Assembly (NCBI GenBank): GCA_016198745.1
Contig: JACQHZ010000149.1
Location: forward strand, 1 to 41,661
Direction of reading: 5' to 3'
DNA length: 41,661 bases
Source of the DNA: Verrucomicrobiota bacterium
GTDB lineage: Bacteria; Verrucomicrobiota; Verrucomicrobiia; JABWAM01
In this document: positions 5,999-15,207 of the stretch, one piece after another
How positions within the stretch are numbered: the first letter of the stretch is position 1
Layout of the letters: each line of letters opens with the position of its first letter
Program-made: the position numbers and the translations under genes
The notes under the pieces: model-generated
Seen by the model: the letters and a program-made list of their open reading frames with translations, nothing else
What the model was told of the DNA's origin: nothing
Database searches by the model: none

Positions 5999-8803
5999 AT
6001 GAATTGCTTGAGCAACACGATTAAAATCGCCGTCATGATCATGTTGGTTTTTATTTTTTCTGTTGCGGGCGCAACCCGTGCGGAAGATGAAGCGAAGCGG
6101 CAGGCGCTGCAGTTTGACGGGAAGGCCGACTATGTGGTCGCGCCGCTCACCGCGCCGCTCACGGAAGACCTGACCCTTGAGGCGTGGATTTGCGCCTCCG
6201 TCAAGGCCGGGTTGCAGGAGCGCATTGCAGCGCTTTCCGGCCCGCAAGGCAGCCTTCAACTTTGCATCAACAACGGCCGCCTGGTGCTGGATAACGAGGG
6301 TGGTCCGAGCCAGAGCATAAGCGGCCCCGCCGGACTCAACGACGGACGCTGGCACCACCTGCTGGTCAAACGCTATCAGAAGACCACGTATGCCCTGTAT
6401 TGCGACGGCGTTGACGCGGGCAGCGCGGAAGGAACAACTCCGCCTTATACCGAATTGTACATCGGCGTGGCGCCGGGCAAGCCCTTTTTTCAGGGTGCGG
6501 TGGATGAGGTGCGTTTGTACAACCGCTGCATCACCGAGGCCGAAGGGTCCCGCAATTATCGCGGCGAAAAGGCCGCGGTAACGGACGCCCTGGGCATTAC
6601 GCGCCAGGGCGAGGCAAACATCGTCAGCGATGGTCTGGTTGGTTGGTGGAAACTCGACGGCGACACGAACGATTCTGCCGGCAAACAAAACGGGAAGATC
6701 AACGGTAAACCGGTTTGGGGACCCGGTCGAGGTGATGCGCTCTACGACAAACCCCGCATCAGCAGCCGCTTTTATCCCGGTCCCGGCAAGGTGAGCGTGG
6801 ATGTGGACACTCGCATGATGGGCGCGTTCCCGCCCGGCGCCTCCTGGGAGATTGTTCTCCGCCGCAGCGAGGGGGTTCCCGTTGCCCGGCGCGTGGTCAC
6901 TCCCATTCCCCCGGCGCTCATGGGCGAGGTTTCGCTCGCGGTCGCAAAACCCGTTCCGGGTGAAGTTGATGTTCGTGCGCGTCTTCTGGGTCCGGAAGGC
7001 AGACCGCTCTTGAAGGAGGCGGCCGACAAGGCGGCGTTGTCGGAGCGGCCGGCGTGGGTCGGCAAGGTCAAGATTCTCAACAACCTGGTCTGGGAGCTTC
7101 TGAATGCGTCGCCGCGGGCGGGCGGCGCGGACGCGAAGTTTTCCTTCACCAATCCGCGCGCGGGCTGGGTGTTCTTCGCCGCGACGAGCGCAGGCGACTT
7201 TAAGGAAGGCGATCGCGCCGAACTGATTCTCGATTCGCACGCGGTCAACCAGAGCCTGATCGTTCATGAAGGCGGGCGGGCGTCCACGCACGAGGCGATG
7301 CGCTATCTCCCGGCCGGCGACCACACGCTGACCGTTGCGCGCAAGGGCAAGGCGGCGCTGTCGAGGATTGTCGTCCGTCGAATCCCGGAGATCATGTTCG
7401 ATGAGTACCTTCAAAACCACAACGTCATCAAGGATTATCCGCCGCGCGACGCGGAGTTCATGGAAAAGAACGGCCTTTTCAACGTTCTGACCACACTCCA
7501 GGTGCATGGCGGCCGCAGTGCGGCGCCGCCTCATGGGCAGGAATGGCGGGCGGCGGGCAGGCATCTGACCGAAGGCGGTCCGCTTGGCGCCGACGCCACG
7601 GCCGAGGACCTGTGCGAACGGTGGTTGGCCCCGCTCGGCAAATCGTGGGTGGACGGCGTCAGCGTGGACGAGTTCATGCACTACACCCCGCGGCTTACCG
7701 AGGCCATCAAACGCGCAATCATTGATCCACGGCTTCGCGGAAAACGTTTTTACGCTTTCTGCTGCGCGCCGGTTCCGGAACGGGGCGGGGCGGAAGGAAC
7801 GATCTTCCTGCGGACCCTCATGGAGGCCGGGCATTATGCCTTGTGGGAGCGATACCTCCAGGAACCGCCAACCGAGAGTGAAGGATGGCACAGCATGCAT
7901 GTCGGCGTGCGGGACGCCGCGCGCGCCTACTGGCTTCCGATATGCGCCGACGCCATGGCGCACACGGTGCTCGCGTTCGGCAATTTCATGTCTTCCCCGC
8001 CAACGAATTTCAACGTGCAACCCGGCGTTGATTTCAAGGTTTGGATGGACATGCAGTACAACCTCATCGCCAATGACCCGATGTTTTTCGGTCTGGCCGG
8101 ACTCATGGAATGGACTTCCGGGTATGCGGACGATGAGAATATCCGGTGGGCGGCGAAGTTGTATCGGCATTACGCCATCGAAGGCCGCACTGACATGCTC
8201 TCGCCGAAGCACGGGTTCAAATTCGCGCTGACCCATTTGCAGAACGGCGACTTTGCCGAAGGACTCAAGCATTGGGACGCGCAACCGGCGGACGGCGGCG
8301 GCCTGGAGGTTGGCCGCTTAACCGGATTCAGTTCGCTTCAGGGACGCTATCCCGAAACCTCTCAAGGCAACACGTTCCTCCGGATGAAGCGCAGCGCCAA
8401 AGCGCCGAACACGGTCTCGCAAACGATCAAGGAACTTGTGCCCGGCAAGCTCTACTCGGTAAAATTTCTTGCGGCGAATTACGGCGATCTGTTGGCGGGC
8501 AAGAGCGAGCGGAAAATGCTCGTGGTTGGACTGACCGTCGCCAATGCCAATCTTCTCCCGGAAAAATCATTGCAAAACCCCTTCGCCAGCGGAACCTTCG
8601 GCAACGGCAACGCGGGGGCGTTCAACAGCAAGAACGCCTTCTGGAACAATTATCTCTGCCGCGTCTTCCGCGCCAAGGGCAACGAGGCACGGTTGACAAT
8701 TTCAGATTGGCTGGACGATAAAGAACCCGGTGCTCCCGTGGGCCAAGAGATCATCTGCAATTTCATTGAGGTCCAACCCTATCTGGAAGAGGGGGACGCA
8801 TGA
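5999..8803 (+). CDS. Large secreted LamG-domain protein, probable carbohydrate-active enzyme
   Basis: An AAGGAGG at 5988-5994 places the start at one of two adjacent ATGs (5996, 5999); the longer open frame upstream lacks a ribosome site. The 934-residue product begins with a signal peptide (hydrophobic run IAVMIMLVFIFSVAGATRA). A LamG/concanavalin fold covers about residues 35-195 (L-T-L-E-A-W-I, W-H-H-L-L-V-K-R, Y-I-G-V-A-P, D-E-V-R-L-Y-N-R), and a second LamG-like start, GLVGWWKLDGDTND, follows. A middle region of about 350 residues with IMFDEYLQNHN, WVDGVSVDEFMHY and RFYAFCCAP could be a TIM-barrel hydrolase, with Asp/Glu in V-D-E-F. The C-terminus (NGDFAEGLKHWDAQ onward) resembles a carbohydrate-binding jelly roll. 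The stop overlaps the next start by 4 bp. Confidence 0.75.
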   Translation: MNCLSNTIKIAVMIMLVFIFSVAGATRAEDEAKRQALQFDGKADYVVAPLTAPLTEDLTLEAWICASVKAGLQERIAALSGPQGSLQLCINNGRLVLDNEGGPSQSISGPAGLNDGRWHHLLVKRYQKTTYALYCDGVDAGSAEGTTPPYTELYIGVAPGKPFFQGAVDEVRLYNRCITEAEGSRNYRGEKAAVTDALGITRQGEANIVSDGLVGWWKLDGDTNDSAGKQNGKINGKPVWGPGRGDALYDKPRISSRFYPGPGKVSVDVDTRMMGAFPPGASWEIVLRRSEGVPVARRVVTPIPPALMGEVSLAVAKPVPGEVDVRARLLGPEGRPLLKEAADKAALSERPAWVGKVKILNNLVWELLNASPRAGGADAKFSFTNPRAGWVFFAATSAGDFKEGDRAELILDSHAVNQSLIVHEGGRASTHEAMRYLPAGDHTLTVARKGKAALSRIVVRRIPEIMFDEYLQNHNVIKDYPPRDAEFMEKNGLFNVLTTLQVHGGRSAAPPHGQEWRAAGRHLTEGGPLGADATAEDLCERWLAPLGKSWVDGVSVDEFMHYTPRLTEAIKRAIIDPRLRGKRFYAFCCAPVPERGGAEGTIFLRTLMEAGHYALWERYLQEPPTESEGWHSMHVGVRDAARAYWLPICADAMAHTVLAFGNFMSSPPTNFNVQPGVDFKVWMDMQYNLIANDPMFFGLAGLMEWTSGYADDENIRWAAKLYRHYAIEGRTDMLSPKHGFKFALTHLQNGDFAEGLKHWDAQPADGGGLEVGRLTGFSSLQGRYPETSQGNTFLRMKRSAKAPNTVSQTIKELVPGKLYSVKFLAANYGDLLAGKSERKMLVVGLTVANANLLPEKSLQNPFASGTFGNGNAGAFNSKNAFWNNYLCRVFRAKGNEARLTISDWLDDKEPGAPVGQEIICNFIEVQPYLEEGDA

Positions 8804-10287
8804 GCGATCGCTCGGCAACGACCAGGATGATCCTGTTCACGGACCTGCAACACATCTGTTGTGGCGACTTGGAATGGCTTTCGCCCGATGGCAGGCCGCT
8901 GCCCCTGCTGGTTCCGCCTGAACCGCAGGTCGCGGTCCAGGCGACCACCGGCCTGCTGCCGCACGGCGTGCGCCTGGTGGCACAACCTGCCCGCAAGCTC
9001 GATCCGCTGCCCGCGGGAACCCGCATCGGGCGGGTCGTGTACGACGACGGTGTGTACCGCACCTGGCACCTTGACGCCCAATGCGCGACGGGCAAGGGCG
9101 CGTTTTCCACCGGCCAACCAGACGCCGTGGCGATCTGCGCCGGTGAATCGGCAGACGCGTTCGCCTGGAAAGAAACCGCCCGGTGCCAAATCGACATTCC
9201 GGGTCAGACGTGTTTCGATGGATTTACCGTGTTCCTCGACCCCAAAGCCCCCCCCGCCGAACGCTACAAAGCGGTTTATTCGGCGTCGCCGCCAAAACAA
9301 GCTTATGCGTGGCTCTGGGAAAAGCTTCAAAAAATCCATCCCCGTCACAAGGATTCGCGTCTGACCGAGAACGAGATGCACTGTATCTATGGCGTCATTT
9401 CGCCTGACGGAATCCGCTGGACGCCATTGGCCGAGCCGTTGTTGATCCATAAGAGTGACACCGACACCTCGGTCTATTACGATTCCTGGCTTGAGCGTTA
9501 CGTGATGTACACACGGCTGTATTGGCAGGACCGGCGTTGGATCGGTCGTGCCGAGGCGGAAGATTTCCGTCGTTGGGGGCCTGTCGAACCGCTGGTTTGG
9601 CCGCGTTTGGATGGCTCGATGAGCGACGACATCTACACCAACGGACGGACGGAGCACCCCGGCGTCGCGGGCAGTCATCTCATGTTCCCCATGGTCTATC
9701 ACCGCTACGACCAGACCTCGGAAGTCCGCCTCTACTCCAGTGCCGACGGCGTTTGTTGGAACGAAGTCCCAGGCGGCCCGGTCTTGACGCATGGCACGCC
9801 GGGCAACTGGGATTCCGAGTTTATCTGCGCAGGGAAGGATCTGGTGCCGTTCGGTACGGATCGCGTTGCCATTCCCTGTGCGGGAACCTGCTACCCGCAC
9901 AAGTACCCGCGCTGGAAGGCAGTCCTGGAGGCGATGCGCGTAACCTGGGCTTGGTGGCCCCGCGGACGGCTGTGCGCGGTGGCCGCCGAGCAGGAAGGTG
10001 AGTTTTGCACCCGCCCACTGGCGCCTGCCGGCCGCCAACTGCGGCTGAATGTTCGGACGCACCGCGCGGGCGAGGTGCGGGTCGGCCTGTTGGGAATCCC
10101 CGGCCGCGGCGCCGCCGACTGCGCTCCAATTTGCGGTGACAGCCTGGCCCAACCTGTTCACTGGAGAGGCGAGACGGACCTGCGCGCGTCCGAGGGTCAA
10201 CCGCTACGTTTGCAGTTCAAGCTCCGCGCCGCCGAAGTGTTTGCCTTGGAGTGGGTGGAGACGGGCGGGACGCCGGCACTGCTTTGA
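8800..10287 (+). CDS. Beta-propeller glycosidase-like protein, copy 1
   Basis: The 495-residue protein starts at an ATGA overlap with the LamG gene. It has no signal peptide. Repeated short motifs suggest a five-bladed propeller of the GH32/43/130 type: Y-G-V-I-S-P-D-G-I-R-W, Y-Y-D-S-W-L-E-R-Y-V-M-Y-T-R, I-G-R-A-E-A-E-D-F, and L-Y-S-S-A-D-G-V-C-W. A C-terminal beta-sandwich (about residues 405-490) ends GDSLAQPVHWRGETDLRA and L-R-A-A-E-V-F-A-L-E-W, the same module seen at the end of the next gene but one. The Asp/Glu residues of such propellers cannot be assigned securely from one sequence. The proteins are paralogous but diverged, which suggests different substrates. Its activity is inferred from fold-like motifs only. 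Confidence 0.6.
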   Translation: MSDRSATTRMILFTDLQHICCGDLEWLSPDGRPLPLLVPPEPQVAVQATTGLLPHGVRLVAQPARKLDPLPAGTRIGRVVYDDGVYRTWHLDAQCATGKGAFSTGQPDAVAICAGESADAFAWKETARCQIDIPGQTCFDGFTVFLDPKAPPAERYKAVYSASPPKQAYAWLWEKLQKIHPRHKDSRLTENEMHCIYGVISPDGIRWTPLAEPLLIHKSDTDTSVYYDSWLERYVMYTRLYWQDRRWIGRAEAEDFRRWGPVEPLVWPRLDGSMSDDIYTNGRTEHPGVAGSHLMFPMVYHRYDQTSEVRLYSSADGVCWNEVPGGPVLTHGTPGNWDSEFICAGKDLVPFGTDRVAIPCAGTCYPHKYPRWKAVLEAMRVTWAWWPRGRLCAVAAEQEGEFCTRPLAPAGRQLRLNVRTHRAGEVRVGLLGIPGRGAADCAPICGDSLAQPVHWRGETDLRASEGQPLRLQFKLRAAEVFALEWVETGGTPALL

Positions 10288-10413
10288 CAGCATGAAGAGC
10301 AATATTACAAAACTCCGTTCAATTAATACCACGGCGGACCGGATAACTCTCAAGCACCATGAAAAAGATGAACCACCGAGAACGAGAACGACGAGGTTGA
10401 TCGCGATTCGTTA

Positions 10414-10437
10414 CCCTGAACTCTGAACCCTGAACCC
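10414..10437. repeat. Seven-base tandem repeat CCCTGAA
   Basis: Three consecutive 7-base units CCCTGAA / CTCTGAA / CCCTGAA are followed by a partial unit, just upstream of the second propeller gene. The same words recur at 41332-41356. It is probably an intergenic repeat of this genome with no known function. Confidence 0.5.
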
Positions 10438-10451
10438 AAGAACCATTTGCC

Positions 10452-11996
10452 ATGAAAAGTCCATACTTCAATATTCAACCTCCCTACCGGCTTCCATCCA
10501 ACATCGTTTATTTTCACGACTGGCGTTACGTGAACACGGGCGGTTATGCCTGGCTTGGGCCGAAGGCCGAGGGCGTGCCGATGATGGCGCCGGGGCCGGT
10601 GCCGCCGATGCATTACGAGTATCGCGACATGCCGCTCGGCATCCGGCTGGAGGCGGAATCCGCGCGCAAGAGCGAGTGCGTGCTTCACGCCAAAACAACG
10701 GGGGACGTGGCCTTGTTCGGCGGGTCGCAGATCAAGGAGGACGGCGTCCATCGTCTCTGGTGCGAAACGTGGCTGAAGGAGGATTTTGCCGACAAGACGC
10801 GCATTGGCATGTTCAATGCGTTGCGCTACATGGAATCGGACGACGGCATCCACTGGAAACCGCCATCGGCGGGACAAAGGAGATTCCGAGGCGGGCGCAA
10901 TCACAACGTGGTCTATGGCTCGACGCACACGCCCGAAACCGGTTTCCACGGCGGGAGCGTGTTTGTGGACCCTTCCGCGCCGAAGAGCGAGCGTTACAAG
11001 GCGTTTCATCTTGGAAAGGCGAAGGCGAAGGCGATCGAGGCGTATTATCGCAAGCAACCTGATGAGATTGATCCGCACACGGCGCCAACCTTGAAGCATC
11101 ACGGCTTCGCCTACGCCTTATTCGGCGCGGTATCGCCCGACGGCATCCGCTGGAAGGCGCTGCCTGAACCGTTGCTGGTGATGAACAGTGACACCCACAA
11201 CATCTGCGAATACGACTCCGTGCTGAAAAAATACGTCGCTTACGTGCGAACATGGTTCTTTCATCATCGCTCGATCGGCCGCACGATGAGCCCTGATTTC
11301 CGAAGCTTTCCGTTGCCGGAAGAGGTGTTCTGGCCCGACGCGAGCCAGGCGCCGTACGACACCTGGTACTGCAACGGCAAGACCGTGATGCCGGGCGCGC
11401 CGGATTATCACGTCATTTTTCCAATGCGCTGGAGTCTGCCGACCGATCATTTCGAGTTTCACCTCGCCGCCAGCCCCGACAACCTCAGATGGGGTTTCGT
11501 CCCCGGCGGTGCGGTCTGCAAGCCGGGTGAACCGAACGGCTGGGACGCGGGCGTTGTTGCGCCCGGCAAAGGCATGGTCGAATGGGGAAAGGATCGCATC
11601 GGCATTCTCTATGCGGGAACTCCCGTGCCGCACAAGTATCCGCGGCGTCCGCCGCTGGGCGGCCTTGCGTGGGCGTGGTGGCCGAAGGGACGGCTGGCGG
11701 CGTTGAAATGTCCGCTGGAAGGTTCGTTCGCATTGTGGCCGTTGCTGTTCAGAGGGCAAACGGTTCATTTGAACTTCCGAACGACAATGACCGGTTATGC
11801 GCAGGTGGAGGCGCGTGTGGACGGGAAGACGCTTCCCGGCCGTTCCTTTGCGGATTGCGATCCGCTTTCGGGCGATCATCTCGATCAGCCTGTCACATGG
11901 CGCGGCAAGAAACACCTCGGCCACAAAGATGGAACGGCTGTCGAGTTGCGATTTCGGCTGCGCAATGCCGATCTCTACGCCATCGAGTTTAAATGA
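10452..11996 (+). CDS. Beta-propeller glycosidase-like protein, copy 2
   Basis: The 514-residue protein is paralogous to the product of 8800-10287. Shared features include the A-V-S-P-D-G-I-R-W blade, L-P-E-P-L-L-V-M-N-S-D-T, E-Y-D-S-V-L-K-K-Y-V-A-Y-V-R, R-S-I-G-R, P-H-K-Y-P-R, A-W-W-P-K-G-R-L, and a C-terminal sandwich ending SFADCDPLSGDHLDQPVTWR and L-R-N-A-D-L-Y-A-I-E-F. No signal peptide is present, so it should act in the cytoplasm on imported sugars. It lies after a 7-base tandem repeat and 164 bp from copy 1, so it may have its own promoter. Members of this group are common in verrucomicrobial carbohydrate clusters; the catalytic activity is not established. Confidence 0.6.
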   Translation: MKSPYFNIQPPYRLPSNIVYFHDWRYVNTGGYAWLGPKAEGVPMMAPGPVPPMHYEYRDMPLGIRLEAESARKSECVLHAKTTGDVALFGGSQIKEDGVHRLWCETWLKEDFADKTRIGMFNALRYMESDDGIHWKPPSAGQRRFRGGRNHNVVYGSTHTPETGFHGGSVFVDPSAPKSERYKAFHLGKAKAKAIEAYYRKQPDEIDPHTAPTLKHHGFAYALFGAVSPDGIRWKALPEPLLVMNSDTHNICEYDSVLKKYVAYVRTWFFHHRSIGRTMSPDFRSFPLPEEVFWPDASQAPYDTWYCNGKTVMPGAPDYHVIFPMRWSLPTDHFEFHLAASPDNLRWGFVPGGAVCKPGEPNGWDAGVVAPGKGMVEWGKDRIGILYAGTPVPHKYPRRPPLGGLAWAWWPKGRLAALKCPLEGSFALWPLLFRGQTVHLNFRTTMTGYAQVEARVDGKTLPGRSFADCDPLSGDHLDQPVTWRGKKHLGHKDGTAVELRFRLRNADLYAIEFK

Positions 11997-12081
11997 CCGG
12001 CAGTCCATGATGGAATCGCCAGCTCTTGCAGGAAGTTTCGGACGGGAAGGCGGCGATGATATGAAAAGCGGATGTTGAAGT

Positions 12082-13098
12082 ATGAATGTCAAACGTCGCA
12101 TCGTCATTCTGAATGCAACGTGCCTTGAGGTGCTGGAGCGGAACCGGGCGTGGGCGGAATCTTTTGACATCGAACTGGCGGCTGACATTTCGTTTCAGCA
12201 TCTGAGGGAGGACCAGGTGGATACGATTCTTGATCGAGCGGATGTTTTGCTTCTGCCGGCCTCGATCCGGGGACTGCCCTACCCCGAACACATGGAGCGC
12301 CATCGAAGCATCCGCGCGCTTTCGATTGCCGCCAGCGGTTACGACTGGCTCGATGTCGAGGCCGCCACGCGTCACGGAATCGTGGTCGCCAACGCTCCAT
12401 GCCTGGAATTTTCCGAGGCGGTTGCGGATTTGACGTTCGGCCTGATCCTGGCCGTGGTCCGGCAAATACCGCATCACGATCGCGTTCTCCGAAGCGGAGG
12501 ATATGAACGGGGCATGGGAACTTCTTTGTCGGGCAAAACGCTGGGAATCGTCGGCCTGGGGCATATTGGGAAAGCGGTGGCGCAACGCGCGCGCGGATTC
12601 GGAATGAAAATCCTGGCAACCACGCCGCATCCCGATCCGGCGGTGGTGCGCAAGTGGGAGATCGAAGTGGTTTCCCTCGATGAATTGCTTCAACGTTCGG
12701 ATTTCGTCTCGTTGCACGTTCGTTTGAATCACGCAACCAAAGAAATGATTGGCGCGGCAAAACTCGCCCTGATGAAACCCGCCGCATATTTCATCAACAC
12801 GGCGCGGCCACAACTGGCGGACGAGAACGCCCTGACGGACGCTCTTGTGGCGGGACGGATTGCGGGCGCGGGATTGGATGATCCGTTGCAGCGAAAGGAC
12901 TCGCCTCTCTTGAAGCTTCCCAACGTGGTGATCACGCCGCATCTTGGCAACCGCACATGGGAAGGGATGAACGCCGCGTTTCGATGCGCGATTGAAAACG
13001 CCGTGGCGGTTCTGGATGGAGGGCGACCGCAGTACCTGGTGAATCCGGAAGTGTATGCGACGCCCCAACTGCGGATCGCCCAAGAAAACACAACATGA
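12082..13098 (+). CDS. D-isomer-specific 2-hydroxyacid dehydrogenase family protein
   Basis: The 338-residue protein has the two-lobe dehydrogenase layout. The NAD(P)-binding motif is G155-I-V-G-L-G-H-I-G163. The substrate-binding Arg is R242 (in N-T-A-R-P) and the catalytic His is H287 (in I-T-P-H-L-G-N). The loop that normally carries the catalytic Glu (…D-V-F-x-x-E-P…) is shortened to G-L-D-D-P-L-Q-R-K-D-S-P-L-L, so the usual Glu is not visible. This may reduce or change activity. The family reduces 2-keto acids or oxidises 2-hydroxy acids. Its stop overlaps the dehydratase start by 4 bp, so the two probably act on the same sugar-acid pathway. Confidence 0.85.
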   Translation: MNVKRRIVILNATCLEVLERNRAWAESFDIELAADISFQHLREDQVDTILDRADVLLLPASIRGLPYPEHMERHRSIRALSIAASGYDWLDVEAATRHGIVVANAPCLEFSEAVADLTFGLILAVVRQIPHHDRVLRSGGYERGMGTSLSGKTLGIVGLGHIGKAVAQRARGFGMKILATTPHPDPAVVRKWEIEVVSLDELLQRSDFVSLHVRLNHATKEMIGAAKLALMKPAAYFINTARPQLADENALTDALVAGRIAGAGLDDPLQRKDSPLLKLPNVVITPHLGNRTWEGMNAAFRCAIENAVAVLDGGRPQYLVNPEVYATPQLRIAQENTT

Positions 13099-14312
13099 AA
13101 ATCACGAACATTGATTGCATTCCTGTTCAGGCGCCCGGACGAACGCTGGTGGTCGTTCTGGTGGAAACCGACGCCGGCATCACGGGCGTGGGCGAGGCCG
13201 GACTCCAACGCCGATGGCACGCCATCGCGGGCGCAATCCAACATCTGAAACGCTGGCTCATCGGCGAAGACCCGATGCGCATCGAGCATCTCTGGCAACG
13301 GATGTTTCGGGGCGGGTTCTATCCCGCTGATCGTTTGATCGGTTCCGCCATCGCCGGCATGGACATCGCACTTTGGGACATCAAGGGCCAGGCGCTTGGC
13401 GCGCCGATTTACGAGTTGATGGGAGGACGATGCCGCGATTACGTCCAATGCTTTCTCACCCCCGGCTACATACCCGCGCCGCGGCAGACGGGACCGGCCT
13501 CCGCAACAGATGTCAAAACCCAGGATTGCTGCAAACAGATGACCTCCGGCATTGCGGACCCCAAGGTCGCAGCAGAAGTGGCCCGGGCATGTCTCGCTAA
13601 CGGCCACCGGTATTTCCGCCTCGGTCCCAATATGCCCGGCGAGTTGTTCGAACCGCGCCAGGCCGCCGCGCAATTGCTTGCGCAGCTTCAAACCGTTCGT
13701 GCAGCGGTGGGCGACAAGCTGGAATTGATGGTGGACCTTCACGCGCGCTTGAACCCGCCGGAAGCGATCTGGTTTTGCCGCGAGGCGGAGCCGTTGAATC
13801 TCTTCCTGGTGGAAGACCCCATCCGTTCCGAACACGCGCATGGGTATCGGCACATCCGCCAACATGTGAATGTGCCCCTGGCGGCCGGCGAGCAGTGGGC
13901 GCACAAATGGGAATTCCGTCAGGCGATTGAAGAAGAACTGATCGATTTTGCCCGGATCGACATCTGCATCGCAGGCGGCCTGACGGAGGCGAAGAAGATC
14001 GCGGCGATGGCGGAGGCGCATGCGATCCAGATTCTGCCGCACAACCCGCTGGGACCGATCAACACCGCCGCCGCGCTTCATCTGGACCTGGCTTGCCCGA
14101 ATGCGGGGCCGCAGGAGGTGGTTTTTCCACCGGCCACGATGTTGCCGGACGTCTTCGAGTGCGCCTTCGAGTTGAAAGGCACGCGACTCACCATCCCGAC
14201 TTCGCCCGGCCTCGGCGTCAAATTCAACCGCCAGGCCGCAAGAGCGCATCCCGCGGAAATGACCGAGCCGCCGCATTTCCACCGGGAAGACGGGACCTAC
14301 ACCAACTATTGA
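13095..14312 (+). CDS. Enolase-superfamily sugar-acid dehydratase, galactonate-dehydratase-like
   Basis: The 405-residue protein belongs to the mandelate racemase/muconate lactonising group. The capping domain comprises about the first 120 residues. Metal ligands are visible as D214 (M-V-D-L-H), E240 (L-V-E-D-P) and E266 (A-A-G-E-Q), and the general acid/base His as H316 (L-P-H-N-P-L-G-P). The run [15 protein letters not shown] and [12 protein letters not shown] closely resembles D-galactonate and mannonate dehydratases. Expected chemistry is dehydration of an aldonic acid to a 2-keto-3-deoxy acid. The specific sugar acid cannot be told, because several isofunctional groups share these motifs. 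It is the last gene of the overlapping chain. Confidence 0.85.
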   Translation: MKITNIDCIPVQAPGRTLVVVLVETDAGITGVGEAGLQRRWHAIAGAIQHLKRWLIGEDPMRIEHLWQRMFRGGFYPADRLIGSAIAGMDIALWDIKGQALGAPIYELMGGRCRDYVQCFLTPGYIPAPRQTGPASATDVKTQDCCKQMTSGIADPKVAAEVARACLANGHRYFRLGPNMPGELFEPRQAAAQLLAQLQTVRAAVGDKLELMVDLHARLNPPEAIWFCREAEPLNLFLVEDPIRSEHAHGYRHIRQHVNVPLAAGEQWAHKWEFRQAIEEELIDFARIDICIAGGLTEAKKIAAMAEAHAIQILPHNPLGPINTAAALHLDLACPNAGPQEVVFPPATMLPDVFECAFELKGTRLTIPTSPGLGVKFNRQAARAHPAEMTEPPHFHREDGTYTNY

Positions 14313-14530
14313 TCAGACCTGGGGTAGTGGAAAATCCCAATCCGCAGCAGGGACATCAGCAGTAGCGCCAGCAGAATTCCAGACCGCGGGAACGAGGTCC
14401 CGGAACCAAACAACGGGGCAGGTCCGCAGGCTTCGCCGCGCACCCATCCTGCCTCAGCAGGACCGATGCGCTTCCTACATCACCAAGAATTTTGTCGCGC
14501 ACCCGAACGAAAGTGGGGGCCTGTTTTTGC

Positions 14531-14559
14531 TTGCAAAAAGCCCGGTTCATATTTATATT
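14531..14559 (+). promoter_or_regulatory. Sigma70-like promoter upstream of sodA
   Basis: TTGCAA (14531-14536) and TATATT (14554-14559) are separated by 17 bp, a close match to the sigma70 consensus, and lie about 36 bp upstream of the sodA start. The AT-rich stretch contrasts with the surrounding sequence. No obvious operator was seen. Confidence 0.6.
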
Positions 14560-14595
14560 TATTCCAATTCTCAACACAATCAAAAGGAGGTTTTT

Positions 14596-15207
14596 ATGCC
14601 ACACGAATTGCCCAAACTGCCTTACACATTCGATGCGCTGGAACCGCACATTGACGCGCGGACGATGGAGATCCACCACGGCAAACATCATGCCGCCTAC
14701 GTCGCCAACCTGAACGCGGCGCTGGACAAGCACCCGGAACTTCACAAGAAAGGTCTTGAAGATTTGATCGCCAATCCGAGCGGCGTTCCCGAAGACATTC
14801 GCGGCGCCGTTCGGAACAACGGGGGCGGCCACGTCAATCACAGCATGTTCTGGAGCATCATGAAGAAAGGCGGCGGCGGCGAACCCAAAGGCGACCTGGC
14901 CAATGCCCTCCAGGCTGCTTTCGGCAGTTTCGCGGCGTTCAAGGAAAAACTTGTCAACGCCGGGATGACCCGATTCGGCAGCGGTTGGGCATGGCTGGTC
15001 ATCGGCAAGGACGGCAAACTGGCCGTCACTTCCACCGCCAATCAGGATAACCCGGCCATGGAAGGGCAGAAGCCGATCATGGGTGTGGATGTGTGGGAGC
15101 ACGCCTACTATCTCAAGTACCAGAATCTGCGGAAAAACTACCTCGACGCATGGTGGAACGTTGTCAACTGGGACGAGGTTGCCGGCCGTTACAGCAAGGT
15201 CCGGTGA
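14596..15207 (+). CDS. sodA: Superoxide dismutase, Mn-type
   Basis: An AAAAGGAGG at 14582-14590 with 5-nt spacing fixes the ATG at 14596, giving 203 residues, the normal length. Metal ligands are H27 (I-H-H-G-K-H-H), H82 ([10 protein letters not shown]), D165 and H169 (V-D-V-W-E-H-A-Y-Y). The G-G-G-H motif and N-Q-D-N-P favour manganese over iron. The enzyme converts superoxide to hydrogen peroxide and oxygen in the cytoplasm. It is apparently monocistronic, with its own promoter, and its 3' end overlaps the convergent rluD gene by 19 bp, so the two mRNAs are complementary at their tails. Confidence 0.96.
   Translation: MPHELPKLPYTFDALEPHIDARTMEIHHGKHHAAYVANLNAALDKHPELHKKGLEDLIANPSGVPEDIRGAVRNNGGGHVNHSMFWSIMKKGGGGEPKGDLANALQAAFGSFAAFKEKLVNAGMTRFGSGWAWLVIGKDGKLAVTSTANQDNPAMEGQKPIMGVDVWEHAYYLKYQNLRKNYLDAWWNVVNWDEVAGRYSKVR

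Noticed and set aside
5747-8284. 845-codon minus-strand open frame
   Set aside because: It is a shadow of the LamG gene caused by codon bias; it is rich in Arg and Pro and shows no domain motif.
8779-10200. 473-codon minus-strand open frame
   Set aside because: It mirrors the propeller gene and shows no family motif or ribosome site.
12729-14282. 517-codon minus-strand open frame
   Set aside because: It lies opposite the dehydratase, whose catalytic residues are all accounted for.
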